A stretch of DNA of 64,000 bases from Desertibaculum subflavum. Lineage in GTDB: Bacteria; Pseudomonadota; Alphaproteobacteria; Ferrovibrionales; Ferrovibrionaceae. Below are positions 18,912-26,423 of the stretch, in pieces; the stretch's first letter is position 1; the number at the start of each line of letters is the position of its first letter. Under the pieces are notes generated by a model. That model was given only the letters and a program-made list of their open reading frames with translations. It had not been told where the DNA came from and ran no database searches. A program made the translations under genes and the position numbers. The DNA is taken from NCBI GenBank assembly GCA_003576705.1, contig QOZS01000009.1, positions 1 through 64,000 on the forward strand. Reading direction: 5' to 3'.

Positions 18912-19715
18912 ATGAGCGACATTTCATCTTTCGCCGGCTGGCTCGAGCGGCCGCCGGGCACGATCTTCCCGCAACGGACGGGCAGCCTGACCGCGGCGGC
19001 GCAGGCCCGCCAGCACGCGGCCTGCGACCTGCCCGCCAGCCTGTCCGCAGGGGATCTGGATCCCACATTGCTCGGCCAGGACATGGTTCTGATGGCGAGC
19101 GCCGCGGGTCTCGCCGTCGACGGGCGCGTGCATCTGGCACACCGCATCGTCCAGCGCGCCCCGCTCCGGATCGACGCCGGCTACCGGATCGGCGGCAGCA
19201 TCGAACGGTTGGTGCCGGTCCCGCGCGGCCATGAGGTCGAGATCAGCGCCGCTGCCGAGCCGGCGCTGCACGCCATGCCGATCATGCTTGCCGCGACCTA
19301 TCTGTTGCCCGGATTGGCGCCCTCCGGCCCGGCCGCGCCTGCAAGCGAGGCATCCACCGCGCCGGTGACGGCGGCAACGACGCTCGGCCGGCTCGACCTC
19401 ACCCCTGAGCGGGTGATGAGCTACTCGGCCGATGTCGGCAACCTGCTGCATTTCGATCCGGCCTTCGCCGCCGCGCGCGGCTTCCGCGCCCCGATCGCGC
19501 AAGGGTTGATGCTCGTCACAGCCTTCCTCGGCGCGCTCGCCCGCGCCCGAGGCGCGGTACCGGAACGCTTCGAGCTGACCGCCCGGTTCCGCCGCCCCAC
19601 TTTCTGGGACGACCGGCTGGAGTTCCATCTGGACGACGAGCGCTGGTGCTGCATCGCGGCCGACGGCCGGATTCTGGTCGACGGCAAGTTCAGCCCCGCC
19701 GAGGCGCCCAGTTAG
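18912..19715 (+). CDS. MaoC-like / HTD2-type hotdog dehydratase
   Basis: A 267-residue protein that begins like HTD2/mesaconyl-C4-CoA hydratase-type proteins with a degenerate N-terminal hotdog, followed by a second hotdog (about residues 155-260). The second holds the hydratase motif as SADVGNLLHFDPAFAAARG followed by FRAPIAQGLM, where the Asp and His pair is expected to hydrate an enoyl-CoA double bond. The substrate is probably an acyl-CoA intermediate. It is divergent from the small lipoprotein gene. The ATG at 18912 fits the start of homology; a reading frame begins further upstream but overlaps the promoter region. Confidence 0.78.
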   Translation: MSDISSFAGWLERPPGTIFPQRTGSLTAAAQARQHAACDLPASLSAGDLDPTLLGQDMVLMASAAGLAVDGRVHLAHRIVQRAPLRIDAGYRIGGSIERLVPVPRGHEVEISAAAEPALHAMPIMLAATYLLPGLAPSGPAAPASEASTAPVTAATTLGRLDLTPERVMSYSADVGNLLHFDPAFAAARGFRAPIAQGLMLVTAFLGALARARGAVPERFELTARFRRPTFWDDRLEFHLDDERWCCIAADGRILVDGKFSPAEAPS

Positions 19716-19798
19716 ATGCAACGCGCGCGCCGCGCCGCGCGTTGGAGCGTTCTCGGCCGCTAGAACCAGAATGGCCGGGTTCGCGAAGAGGTGCGGTC

Positions 19799-20116
19799 AT
19801 GCGCTGGCGCGACGAACTCAGATCCAATCCTCTACTGGGCTTCATGGCGGCCCATCTCGCCGCCGGCATCGCTGTCGGGTGGGCCGCGCTCGGCCTGCTG
19901 CTCTGGCTCGATATCGGGGGGCTCTTCAGTCTGATCGCCGCCGATCATTCCGGCTGGGTCGCGGTGACGATGCTGATGCTGGTCTTCGCCATCACCTTCG
20001 GCGGCGCCGCCATGGGCAGCGCGATCATGGACCTGGGTCGCCAGGAGCCGGCCGGCCGCGATCCGCCGCGCGGCCGCCTCGCCCTCAGGCCGCTGCGCGC
20101 CGCCGGCCGCCGGTAG
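19799..20116 (+). CDS. Small membrane protein of unknown function
   Basis: A 105-residue protein with two hydrophobic helices (FMAAHLAAGIAVGWAALGLL and WVAVTMLMLVFAITFGG) and a basic C-terminal tail rich in Arg and Pro. GAGGTGC precedes the ATG. No family is recognised. Its 3' end overlaps the convergent exported chimera gene by 32 bases, so the basic tail is encoded by DNA that is also coding on the other strand. Confidence 0.55.
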   Translation: MRWRDELRSNPLLGFMAAHLAAGIAVGWAALGLLLWLDIGGLFSLIAADHSGWVAVTMLMLVFAITFGGAAMGSAIMDLGRQEPAGRDPPRGRLALRPLRAAGRR

Positions 20117-20654
20117 TTGCGGCTCCGAGCAGCACCAGCGCGGTCGCGAGCGCCGCCAGGCCCGATGGCGCTGCGACCGGCGTGACGGTGAGGTCGGCGA
20201 AGCGCCCGGCCAGCTCATAGACACCGTCCTCGCGCACGCCGTCATCGGGGCCGAGGGCGACCTGGCCGTGCCACGTTCCGGCCGCGAGATCGAGCACGAT
20301 GAAGTCGTCGGCGAAACGGTCATTCGCGTCCTTGACGTCAGTCCGCTTGCCGAACAGCGCATCCGCCTCGTCGAACAGCAGCGTGACGTCGCCGGTGCCG
20401 ATCCGGTTAAACAGCAGGCCCAGGTTCTTCTCGGTCTCGCCGATATACTTGCCGACCACCTGGCCGAGATCGACGCGGAACAGGTCCTGGCCGGTCAGCA
20501 GGATGCCGGCGAAGAATCCGTCGTCGCTGCCGAGATAGGCGTGATGGGCCGTGAAAGTCACGCTGATCTCTGCCGATTGCGCCGGCGCGGCCTGCAGGGC
20601 GAGGCAGGCCGCACTCCAGGCAGCGAGCCGGATCGAAGCGCGCGCGAAAGGCAT
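20085..20654 (-). CDS. Exported protein with PEP-CTERM-like tail and an embedded AAA+ ATPase fragment
   Basis: A 189-residue protein. Residues 1-28 are a signal peptide (ACLALQAAPAQSA). Residues about 55-115 match the middle of cytosolic AAA+ ATPases: LFRVDLGQVVGKYIGETEKN, then the Walker B region TLLFDEADALFGKRTDVKDA. The Walker A loop that should precede this by about 50 residues is absent, as are sensor 1 and the arginine finger. The remainder (FIVLDLAAGTWHGQVALG) looks like an exported beta domain, and the tail VAAPSGLAALATALVLLGAA followed by GGRRR resembles a PEP-CTERM sorting signal. It cannot hydrolyse ATP as built. It may be a recombination product, or the AAA-like part may have a new role. 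Confidence 0.6.
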   Translation of the reverse strand: MPFARASIRLAAWSAACLALQAAPAQSAEISVTFTAHHAYLGSDDGFFAGILLTGQDLFRVDLGQVVGKYIGETEKNLGLLFNRIGTGDVTLLFDEADALFGKRTDVKDANDRFADDFIVLDLAAGTWHGQVALGPDDGVREDGVYELAGRFADLTVTPVAAPSGLAALATALVLLGAATTGGRRRAAA

Positions 20655-20783
20655 GATGACGCTTCCTCGCCCGTTGGGGTCGCCTCAGCAGACACCAAAG
20701 CGCTTGCCCGGTCCATCGCGGCACCGCGCGGCGCGCCGGGCGGCTATGCTGCCGCCGGCGGAAAGTTTGGGGGGGCCGGCGAC

Positions 20784-21857
20784 TTGCACCTGTTCACACC
20801 GTTCCGGCTGGGCTCGCTCCAGCTGCCCAACCGGGTGATCATGGCGCCGATGACGCGAAGCCGCGGCGGCGCCGGCTGCGTGCCCTCGCCGCTGGCCGGG
20901 ACCTATTACGCCCAGCGTGCCTCGGCCGGCTTCATCGTCACCGAGGCGACGCATGTCTCGGCCCAGAGCGCGACCACGCCCGGCTCTGTCGGCATCTACA
21001 GCGCAGCCCAGGTCGAAGGCTGGCGCGGCGTGACGGCGGCGGTGCATGCGGCGGGTGGGCGCATCTTCCTGCAGCTCTGGCATGTCGGGCGGATCGCGCA
21101 TGCAACGGAAGCATTGCCGGTCGCGCCCTCCGCCATCGCCGCGCGGGCGGAGCGCCGGACCGCCGGCGGTGAGATGCGGCCCCTGCCGGTGCCGCGGGCA
21201 TTGGCAATCGACGAGATCGCCGGCATCGTCGCGCAATACGGGACGGCCGCGGCCCATGCGCGCGCCGCCGGCTTCGACGGCGTCGAGATCCACGCCGCCA
21301 ACGGCTTCCTGATCGACCAGTTCCTGCGCGACGGCAGCAACCGGCGCGACGACCGCTATGGCGGCGCCGCCGCCAACCGCGCGCGCTTCCTGATCGAGAT
21401 CGCGGCTGCGGTGGCCGGCGCGATCGACGCCGAGCGGATGGGCGTGCGCCTCTCGCCCACTTCCAGCTTCAACGACATGCAGGACAGCGACCCCGCCGCC
21501 ACCTTCGGCACCGCTGTCACCCTGCTGAACGAGTTGCGGCCGGCCTACCTGCACGTCGTGGAAGCACTGCCCGGGCATGCCATGGCGCCGCCGCCGGGCA
21601 CGGCACGGGTCGCGCCCGAGCTGCGCCGGCTGTTTGGAGGACCATTGGTGCTGAACGGCGGCCATGACCGCGCCACGGCGGAGGCGGCGATCGCGGCAGG
21701 CGAAGCCGACCTCGTCTCCTTCGCCGTCAAGTTCCTGGCCAATCCCGACCTGCCGGAACGCCTGCGCCGCGACGCGCCGCTCAACCCGGCCAACCCGGCG
21801 ACCTTCTATGGCGGCGGTGCGGAGGGCTACACGGACTATCCGCCGCTGCCGGAATAG
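20784..21857 (+). CDS. Old Yellow Enzyme family NADH:flavin oxidoreductase (NemA-like)
   Basis: A 357-residue FMN-dependent ene-reductase. Marks include the opening LFTPFRLGSLQLPNRVIMAP, the active-site region LWHVGRIAH, FDGVEIHAANGFLIDQFL followed by RDGSNRRDDRYGG, and the C-terminal FLANPDLPERL with FYGGGAEGYTDYP. No ATG fits the start of homology; TTG at 20784 gives the expected N-terminus and follows a G-rich stretch. Such enzymes reduce activated double bonds of aldehydes, maleimides or nitro compounds. It heads a stretch with an alcohol dehydrogenase, an RraA-like protein and a lactonase, all on the plus strand. Confidence 0.87.
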   Translation: MHLFTPFRLGSLQLPNRVIMAPMTRSRGGAGCVPSPLAGTYYAQRASAGFIVTEATHVSAQSATTPGSVGIYSAAQVEGWRGVTAAVHAAGGRIFLQLWHVGRIAHATEALPVAPSAIAARAERRTAGGEMRPLPVPRALAIDEIAGIVAQYGTAAAHARAAGFDGVEIHAANGFLIDQFLRDGSNRRDDRYGGAAANRARFLIEIAAAVAGAIDAERMGVRLSPTSSFNDMQDSDPAATFGTAVTLLNELRPAYLHVVEALPGHAMAPPPGTARVAPELRRLFGGPLVLNGGHDRATAEAAIAAGEADLVSFAVKFLANPDLPERLRRDAPLNPANPATFYGGGAEGYTDYPPLPE

Positions 21858-21908
21858 CCGGTACGGCGAGCCGATTGAAGCCGCCGCGGTCTATCGCCAA
21901 TTTGAAAA

Positions 21909-21937
21909 TTGCATTTTGAAAGAATTATTGATATTAT
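21909..21937 (+). promoter_or_regulatory. Candidate sigma-70-type promoter in an AT-rich island
   Basis: Within an unusually AT-rich stretch (about 21895-21960), TTGCAT at 21909-21914 and TATTAT at 21932-21937 are separated by 17 bases. The -10 box is close to consensus and the -35 box is weak. It would direct transcription into the 16-bp repeat array and on to the alcohol dehydrogenase gene. Confidence 0.35.
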
Positions 21938-22051
21938 CCAACGATGTTTCTCTCATGGAACAGGATCGGGCGGGCTGCGTCCGCGGCCCCTTGCGCGTTT
22001 CGGGAGCGCAACAATCGGCCGCGGCCGGCGCAAGGGCGGTCCCATTCTCGC

Positions 22052-22391
22052 GGAACAGACGCGCCGCGGAACAGATGCGCCGCAACTTGCAGAAGCCGGC
22101 GCGTGGCCGAGGGACGGGGGAACAGATGCGCCGCGGAACGGATGCGCCGCGCCTGGGAAGCCGGCGCCCTTGCGTGGGGGCTACCTCCGAGAAAGCCCGC
22201 CGCGGAACAAATGCGCCGCATCTTGCAGAAGCTCATGCTTGGCGGATGGCCGAGGGACGGGGGAATGAGGGGGAACGGATGCGCCGCACCTGGGAAACCG
22301 GCGCCCTTCCGTGCGGACCACGTCCGAGAAAGCCCGCTGCGGAACAGATGCGCCGCGAGGGAGGGGTCGAAAGACGGAACAGATGCGCCGC
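22052..22391. repeat. Array of eight 16-bp repeats with a duplicated higher-order unit
   Basis: The word GGAACAGATGCGCCGC (up to two changes) occurs at 22052, 22068, 22119, 22135, 22204, 22272, 22341 and 22376. Five of these keep a 67-69-base period. The DNA between copies is also repeated: the segment 22068-22203 is followed by a diverged second copy at 22204-22340, with shared blocks such as CTTGCAGAAGC, GGCCGAGGGACGGGG and CCGAGAAAGCCCGC. It lies in the 603-bp gap between the Old Yellow Enzyme and alcohol dehydrogenase genes. The rest of that gap holds an AT-rich island and no gene. The function is unknown. Confidence 0.88.
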
Positions 22392-22460
22392 GCGTTGACC
22401 GGGCCGGCTGCATTATCGACAATGCCGGCCAGTCGAGAGCGGGAGGAAACCGGACCGTTG

Positions 22461-23534
22461 ATGCGCGCCGCGTTGTTTGAGGCGCCGGGAGCGCCGCTCG
22501 CCATCGGCACCCTGCCCGACCCGACGCCCGGGCCGAGGGACCTGGTGCTGCGCGTCACGGCCTGCGGAATCTGCGGCTCCGACTTGCACATGGCCGATGT
22601 GCACGACAGCGAGGGCGGCATGAAGCCGCTGCCCAAGGGCGCCGTGATGGGTCACGAATTCGCCGGCGAGATCGTGGCGGTCGGCAAGCAGGCCGCCGGC
22701 CGGTTCCGGACCGGCGAGCGCATCACCGTGCTGCCCTATCTCGGCTGCGGCGCCTGCGCGCCCTGTCTCTCGGGCCGCGGCTATCGCTGCGCCACCGTGC
22801 AGTGGATGGGGCTCGGCGCCGTGCCCGGCGCCTATGCCGAATATGTCCGCGTCGGCGCCGCCGAGGCGGTACGCCTCCCCGACCAGGTCGACGATGCCGC
22901 GGGCGCGCTGGTCGAGCCGCTCGCGGTCGGGCTGCACGCGGTGCGCGCCGGCAACCTGCAGGCCGGCGAGAGCGCGCTGGTGATCGGCGCCGGCCCGGTC
23001 GGCCTCGCCGTCGCGCTGTGGCTGAAGGAGCTCGGCGCCCGCCACGTGATCGTGAGCGACCTGTCGCCGGAGCGCCGCGCCCTGGCCGAGAAGATGAGCG
23101 CCACCGCGGTGATCGATCCGCGGGCCGAGCCCGTGCCGGAAGCGGCAAAGCGTCTCGCCGGCGGCGAGCGGCCGAGGCTGATTTTCGACTGCGTCGGCAT
23201 ACCCGGCAGCCAGCAAATGGCGATGGACTACGCGCCGGCCGATGGCCGCGTCATCATCGTCGGGGTCTGCATGCAGCCGGACCGCATCCTGCCGGTGAAG
23301 GCGGTGACCAAGGAGCTCACGCTCCGCTATGTCTTCATGTACGAGCGGCGCGATTTCGAGCTGGCGATCGACCTGATGGCGAGGCGCCGCATCGCGCCGC
23401 AGGCGATGCTGACCGGCCGGGTCGGTTTCGCCAGCTTCCCCACCGCCTTCGAGGCTATGAAGCGCGACAAGACGCACTGCAAGGTTCTGCTGCAACCTGA
23501 CCTCACGGGAGACACATGGCCACCGACATTCTGA
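22461..23534 (+). CDS. Zinc-dependent alcohol dehydrogenase (MDR family)
   Basis: A 357-residue medium-chain dehydrogenase. Catalytic zinc ligands appear in ACGICGSDLHM and VMGHEFAGEI; the structural zinc Cys cluster is GCGACAPCLSGRGYRC; the NAD-binding motif is VIGAGPVGLAVAL. The layout matches the sorbitol, threonine and 2,3-butanediol dehydrogenase group. The start at 22461 follows GGGAGGA at 22441-22447, an unusually long 13-base spacing. The repeat array ends about 70 bases upstream. The 3' end overlaps the RraA-like gene by 19 bases, indicating coupling. Confidence 0.87.
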   Translation: MRAALFEAPGAPLAIGTLPDPTPGPRDLVLRVTACGICGSDLHMADVHDSEGGMKPLPKGAVMGHEFAGEIVAVGKQAAGRFRTGERITVLPYLGCGACAPCLSGRGYRCATVQWMGLGAVPGAYAEYVRVGAAEAVRLPDQVDDAAGALVEPLAVGLHAVRAGNLQAGESALVIGAGPVGLAVALWLKELGARHVIVSDLSPERRALAEKMSATAVIDPRAEPVPEAAKRLAGGERPRLIFDCVGIPGSQQMAMDYAPADGRVIIVGVCMQPDRILPVKAVTKELTLRYVFMYERRDFELAIDLMARRRIAPQAMLTGRVGFASFPTAFEAMKRDKTHCKVLLQPDLTGDTWPPTF

Positions 23535-24229
23535 GCGATGCCGAGCTCGAGGGCCTCCGCGCCTTCGACACGCCGACCATCTGCAACGCACTCGAGATCG
23601 TGGCGCCGGAGCGCCGGCTCTACGGCTACACCACCGAGCCGCTGGTCTGCCCTTATCCGGAGCTGAAGCCGATCTGCGGCTATGCCCGCACCGGCACCGT
23701 GCGCGCGACCGAGCCTTCGGGCCTCGCCGCCGCCGAGCAGCGGAAGAAGCGGCTTTCCTGGTACGAATACGTGGCCAAGGGCGGGCCGCTGCCCTCCGTC
23801 ATCGTGCTGCACGACCTCGACGGCGCGCGCGCCGGCTATGGCTCGTTCTGGGGCGAGGTGAACTCGCATATCCATCGCGGCCTCGGCGCGGCGGGCGTGG
23901 TCACCGACGGCTCGATCCGCGACATCGACATGAACGCCAAGGGCTTCCAGATGCTGGCCAAGTGCATCATGCCGAGCCATGCCTGGATCCATAACGTCGA
24001 TATCGGCATCGAGGTGTCGATCTGCGGCATGGCGGTGAAGTCGGGCGACCTGGTGCATGCCGACCGGCACGGTGCGGTCGTCATCCCGCATGCGGTGGCG
24101 CGCAAGATCGCCGGCGCCTGCGACCTGCTCGCCCGGCGCGAGGCGGTGCTGATCGATGCGGCGAAGAAGCCCGGCTTCAACTTCGAGATCCTGGCCAAGG
24201 CCATCGCCGATTCGGCAGAGATCCACTGA
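23516..24229 (+). CDS. RraA family protein (4-hydroxy-4-methyl-2-oxoglutarate aldolase-like)
   Basis: A 237-residue member of the RraA/HMG aldolase family, formerly annotated as dimethylmenaquinone methyltransferase. Family marks are FDTPTICNALE near the N-terminus, GEVNSHIHRGLGAAGVVTDG followed by SIRDID, and VKSGDLVHADRHGAVVIP. These enzymes cleave or decarboxylate 2-oxo acids with a divalent metal; some bind RNase E instead. Overlap with the alcohol dehydrogenase points to a catabolic role. A second, partial family member lies at the window's right edge. Confidence 0.84.
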   Translation: MATDILSDAELEGLRAFDTPTICNALEIVAPERRLYGYTTEPLVCPYPELKPICGYARTGTVRATEPSGLAAAEQRKKRLSWYEYVAKGGPLPSVIVLHDLDGARAGYGSFWGEVNSHIHRGLGAAGVVTDGSIRDIDMNAKGFQMLAKCIMPSHAWIHNVDIGIEVSICGMAVKSGDLVHADRHGAVVIPHAVARKIAGACDLLARREAVLIDAAKKPGFNFEILAKAIADSAEIH

Positions 24230-24238
24230 TCGCTGTTT

Positions 24239-24350
24239 TCACCACGGAGAGCACGGAGGACACAGAGGCACACGGAGAAGAATGGGTTGGCGCGAAGCGC
24301 CTTTAAGAATCTCCGCGTGCCTCCGTGGCCTCCGCGTCCTCCGTGGTGGA
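24239..24350. repeat. Long imperfect inverted repeat (hairpin element), copy 2
   Basis: This has the same design as the element at 16724-16839. The left arm CACCACGGAGAGCACGGAGG (from 24240) is mirrored by the right arm ending in CCTCCGCGTCCTCCGTGGTG (to 24348). The loop again contains a small hairpin, here GGCGC-gaa-GCGCC at 24289-24301. It fills the gap between the RraA-like gene and the lactonase gene and ends 18 bases before the next start codon. Arms are conserved between copies, whereas the loops share a hairpin but not a sequence, a pattern of compensatory structure conservation. Confidence 0.88.
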
Positions 24351-24368
24351 TCTTAAGGGACGCACGAC

Positions 24369-25133
24369 ATGACGGTTCGGATGTATGCGCTGGAATGCGG
24401 GCGGCTGACCGGGCGCTGGAAGGACATGATGGAAGGCGAGGAGGGCGAGGTCGACGTGCCGATCCCCGCCTATGTCATCGAGCATCCCAAGGGTACCGTG
24501 CTGTTCGATACCGGCATGCATCCGACCCTGCAGGCCGATCCCGCGAGCCGGATCGGCGAGCGCGCCGCCCGCCTGTTCCAGTTCCACTACAGGGCCGGCG
24601 AGGACGTCGCCTCGCAGATCCAGGCGATCGACCGCGATCCGGCCAAGGTGACGCATGTCGTCAACTCGCACCTCCACTTCGATCACTCCGGCGGCAATCA
24701 CCTGATCCCGAACGCGACTCTGGTGCTGCAGAGCCGCGAATACGAAGTGGGCATGGATGCCGAGCGCGCGGCGAAATTCGGCTTCGACAGGCGCGATATC
24801 GATCTCGGCCATCCGGTGAAGGTGGTGGATGGCGAGCACGATCTGTTCGGCGACGGCCGCATCGTGTGCCTGCCGACCTATGGCCACACGCCGGGGCATC
24901 AGTCGCTCAAGGTCAGGCTGGATTCCTGCGAGGTCGTGCTGACCGGCGATGCCTGCTATTTCTGCCGCACGCTGAAGGAGCGTCGGCTGCCGCGCTTCGT
25001 CTACGACCGCGAGGCGATGCTGGCCTCGCTGCAGAAGATCGCCGACATGCAGAGCGCCGGCGCGCGCATCTTCTTCGGCCACGACGCCGATTTCTGGGCC
25101 ATCCTGCCGAAGGGCGGCCAGCCGATCAGTTGA
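24369..25133 (+). CDS. Metallo-beta-lactamase fold hydrolase, N-acyl homoserine lactonase-like
   Basis: A 254-residue dizinc hydrolase. The signature HLHFDHSGG is at about residues 100-108, with further ligands in YGHTPGHQS, LTGDACYF and FFGHDADFW. The opening VRMYALECGRL and the segment VDVPIPAYVIEHPKG are typical of AiiA-type lactonases, which open the lactone ring of acyl homoserine lactones or other lactones. Quorum quenching is possible, but a lactone step in the neighbouring catabolic genes would fit equally well. It overlaps the convergent tspO-type gene by 8 bases. Confidence 0.83.
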   Translation: MTVRMYALECGRLTGRWKDMMEGEEGEVDVPIPAYVIEHPKGTVLFDTGMHPTLQADPASRIGERAARLFQFHYRAGEDVASQIQAIDRDPAKVTHVVNSHLHFDHSGGNHLIPNATLVLQSREYEVGMDAERAAKFGFDRRDIDLGHPVKVVDGEHDLFGDGRIVCLPTYGHTPGHQSLKVRLDSCEVVLTGDACYFCRTLKERRLPRFVYDREAMLASLQKIADMQSAGARIFFGHDADFWAILPKGGQPIS

Positions 25134-25593
25134 GCCGCACGATGCCGAGATTGAGATAGCCGGCGAAGCCGAGCCAGGCGAGGTAGGGCAGCATCAAAGC
25201 CGCGGCCAGGCGGTCGCGCCGGTCGAACAGGATCGTGTCGGCCAGCACGGCGAGGAAGAGCGCGGCCAGGAAGGCGAGAGCCGCATTCGGCAGCTGGAGG
25301 CCGAAGAACACGATCGACCAGCCGAGGTTGAGGGCGAGCTGCAGCAGGAACACGGCGAGCGCTATGCGCCGCCCGGGGCCGGGCAGCGTAAGCCAGACCC
25401 GCCAGGCCGCCACCGCCATCAGGATGTAGAGCGCCGTCCAGACCGGCGCGAAGACCCAGTCCGGCGGCGTGAGCGGCGGCTTGGCGAGGGCCTGATACCA
25501 CGTCGCGACACTTGTCCGCGTGACCAGCCCGCCGGCGAGGCCGGTGCCGAGCGTGAGGATCAGGAAACCGGCAAGGCCGGCATAGCGCCTCAC
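25126..25593 (-). CDS. tspO: TspO/MBR family membrane protein
   Basis: A 155-residue five-helix protein of the TspO/peripheral benzodiazepine receptor family, which binds porphyrins and tunes tetrapyrrole and oxidative stress responses. The family core [20 protein letters not shown] is intact, followed by AWRVW. GTG at 25593 is preferred: it overlaps the msrA stop as GTGA and gives the usual family length, while the longer frame would add an Arg-rich leader. Coupling with msrA suggests a joint role in oxidative stress. Confidence 0.87.
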   Translation of the reverse strand: MRRYAGLAGFLILTLGTGLAGGLVTRTSVATWYQALAKPPLTPPDWVFAPVWTALYILMAVAAWRVWLTLPGPGRRIALAVFLLQLALNLGWSIVFFGLQLPNAALAFLAALFLAVLADTILFDRRDRLAAALMLPYLAWLGFAGYLNLGIVRLN

Positions 25594-26246
25594 GCGGCGA
25601 CGCCGACCCCGATCGGGCAACTCACGCCGGTGCCGCCGAGGCCGCAATAGCCGCCCGGGTTCTTGGCGAGATATTGCTGGTGATAGTCCTCGGCGAAGTA
25701 GAATTCGGGCGCCGGCAGGATCTCGGTGGTGATCGGCCCGTAGCCCTTCTTGGCCAGCGCCGCCTCGTAGGCCGCGCGCGAGGCTTCCGCCGCCGCCTTC
25801 TGGGCATCGGAATAGGTGTAGATGCCGGAGCGGTACTGGGTGCCGACATCGTTGCCCTGGCGCATGCCCTGGGTCGGGTCGTGGCTCTCCCAGAACAGCT
25901 TCAGGAGCTGCTCGTAGCTGAGGGCCTTGGGGTCGAACACCACCCGGACCACCTCGTTATGGCCCGTCAGGCCCGAGCAGACCTCCTCGTAGGTCGGGTT
26001 CGGCGTCAGTCCGGCGGCATAGCCGACCGCGGTGACCAGCACGCCCTTGGCCTGCCAGAAGGCGCGCTCGGCGCCCCAGAAGCAGCCGAGGCCGAACATC
26101 GCGAGCTCGGCGCCGGCCGGATAGGGCGGCTTCAGCCCCTGGCCGTTGACGAAATGGCGCTCCGCGGTGGCGATCGGGCGGTCGCGGCCGGGCAGCGCTT
26201 CTTCAGCTGACGGCATTGCGACCTTCTTGCGGGAGAATAGCCACAT
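25590..26246 (-). CDS. msrA: Peptide-methionine (S)-S-oxide reductase MsrA
   Basis: A 218-residue protein that repairs methionine-S-sulfoxide in proteins. The catalytic motif [10 protein letters not shown] places the nucleophilic Cys at about residue 55; [40 protein letters not shown] and [13 protein letters not shown] are family hallmarks. The C-terminus [13 protein letters not shown] carries the recycling cysteines. The ATG at 26246 has GGAGGAA 7 bases upstream, better than the ATG nine codons earlier. It is divergent from a membrane histidine kinase. Confidence 0.92.
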   Translation of the reverse strand: MWLFSRKKVAMPSAEEALPGRDRPIATAERHFVNGQGLKPPYPAGAELAMFGLGCFWGAERAFWQAKGVLVTAVGYAAGLTPNPTYEEVCSGLTGHNEVVRVVFDPKALSYEQLLKLFWESHDPTQGMRQGNDVGTQYRSGIYTYSDAQKAAAEASRAAYEAALAKKGYGPITTEILPAPEFYFAEDYHQQYLAKNPGGYCGLGGTGVSCPIGVGVAA

Positions 26247-26423
26247 GTAGCGTTCCTCCAAACTGCGACCCAACCAATATGGGTCTGAAGGCCATCGGCC
26301 TCAAGTTATTGTATCGATGCCGCGTTCAAACATTATTTGATTTTACTCTTCTTTAGGGACGTCGCGCCAGCATTGTTGACAGACCGGCAATCAAGTCTGC
26401 CGATGAAACGGGACGGGTACGGG

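Noticed and set aside
22052..22391. CRISPR array
   Set aside because: The repeat is only 16 bp and not dyad-symmetric, the spacing varies (16 to 69 bp), the intervening DNA is itself repeated, and no cas gene is present.
21664..22398. 244-codon plus-strand frame across the repeat array
   Set aside because: It begins inside the Old Yellow Enzyme gene in another frame and its Arg/Gly-rich product only reflects the repeat; no start site or homology supports it.
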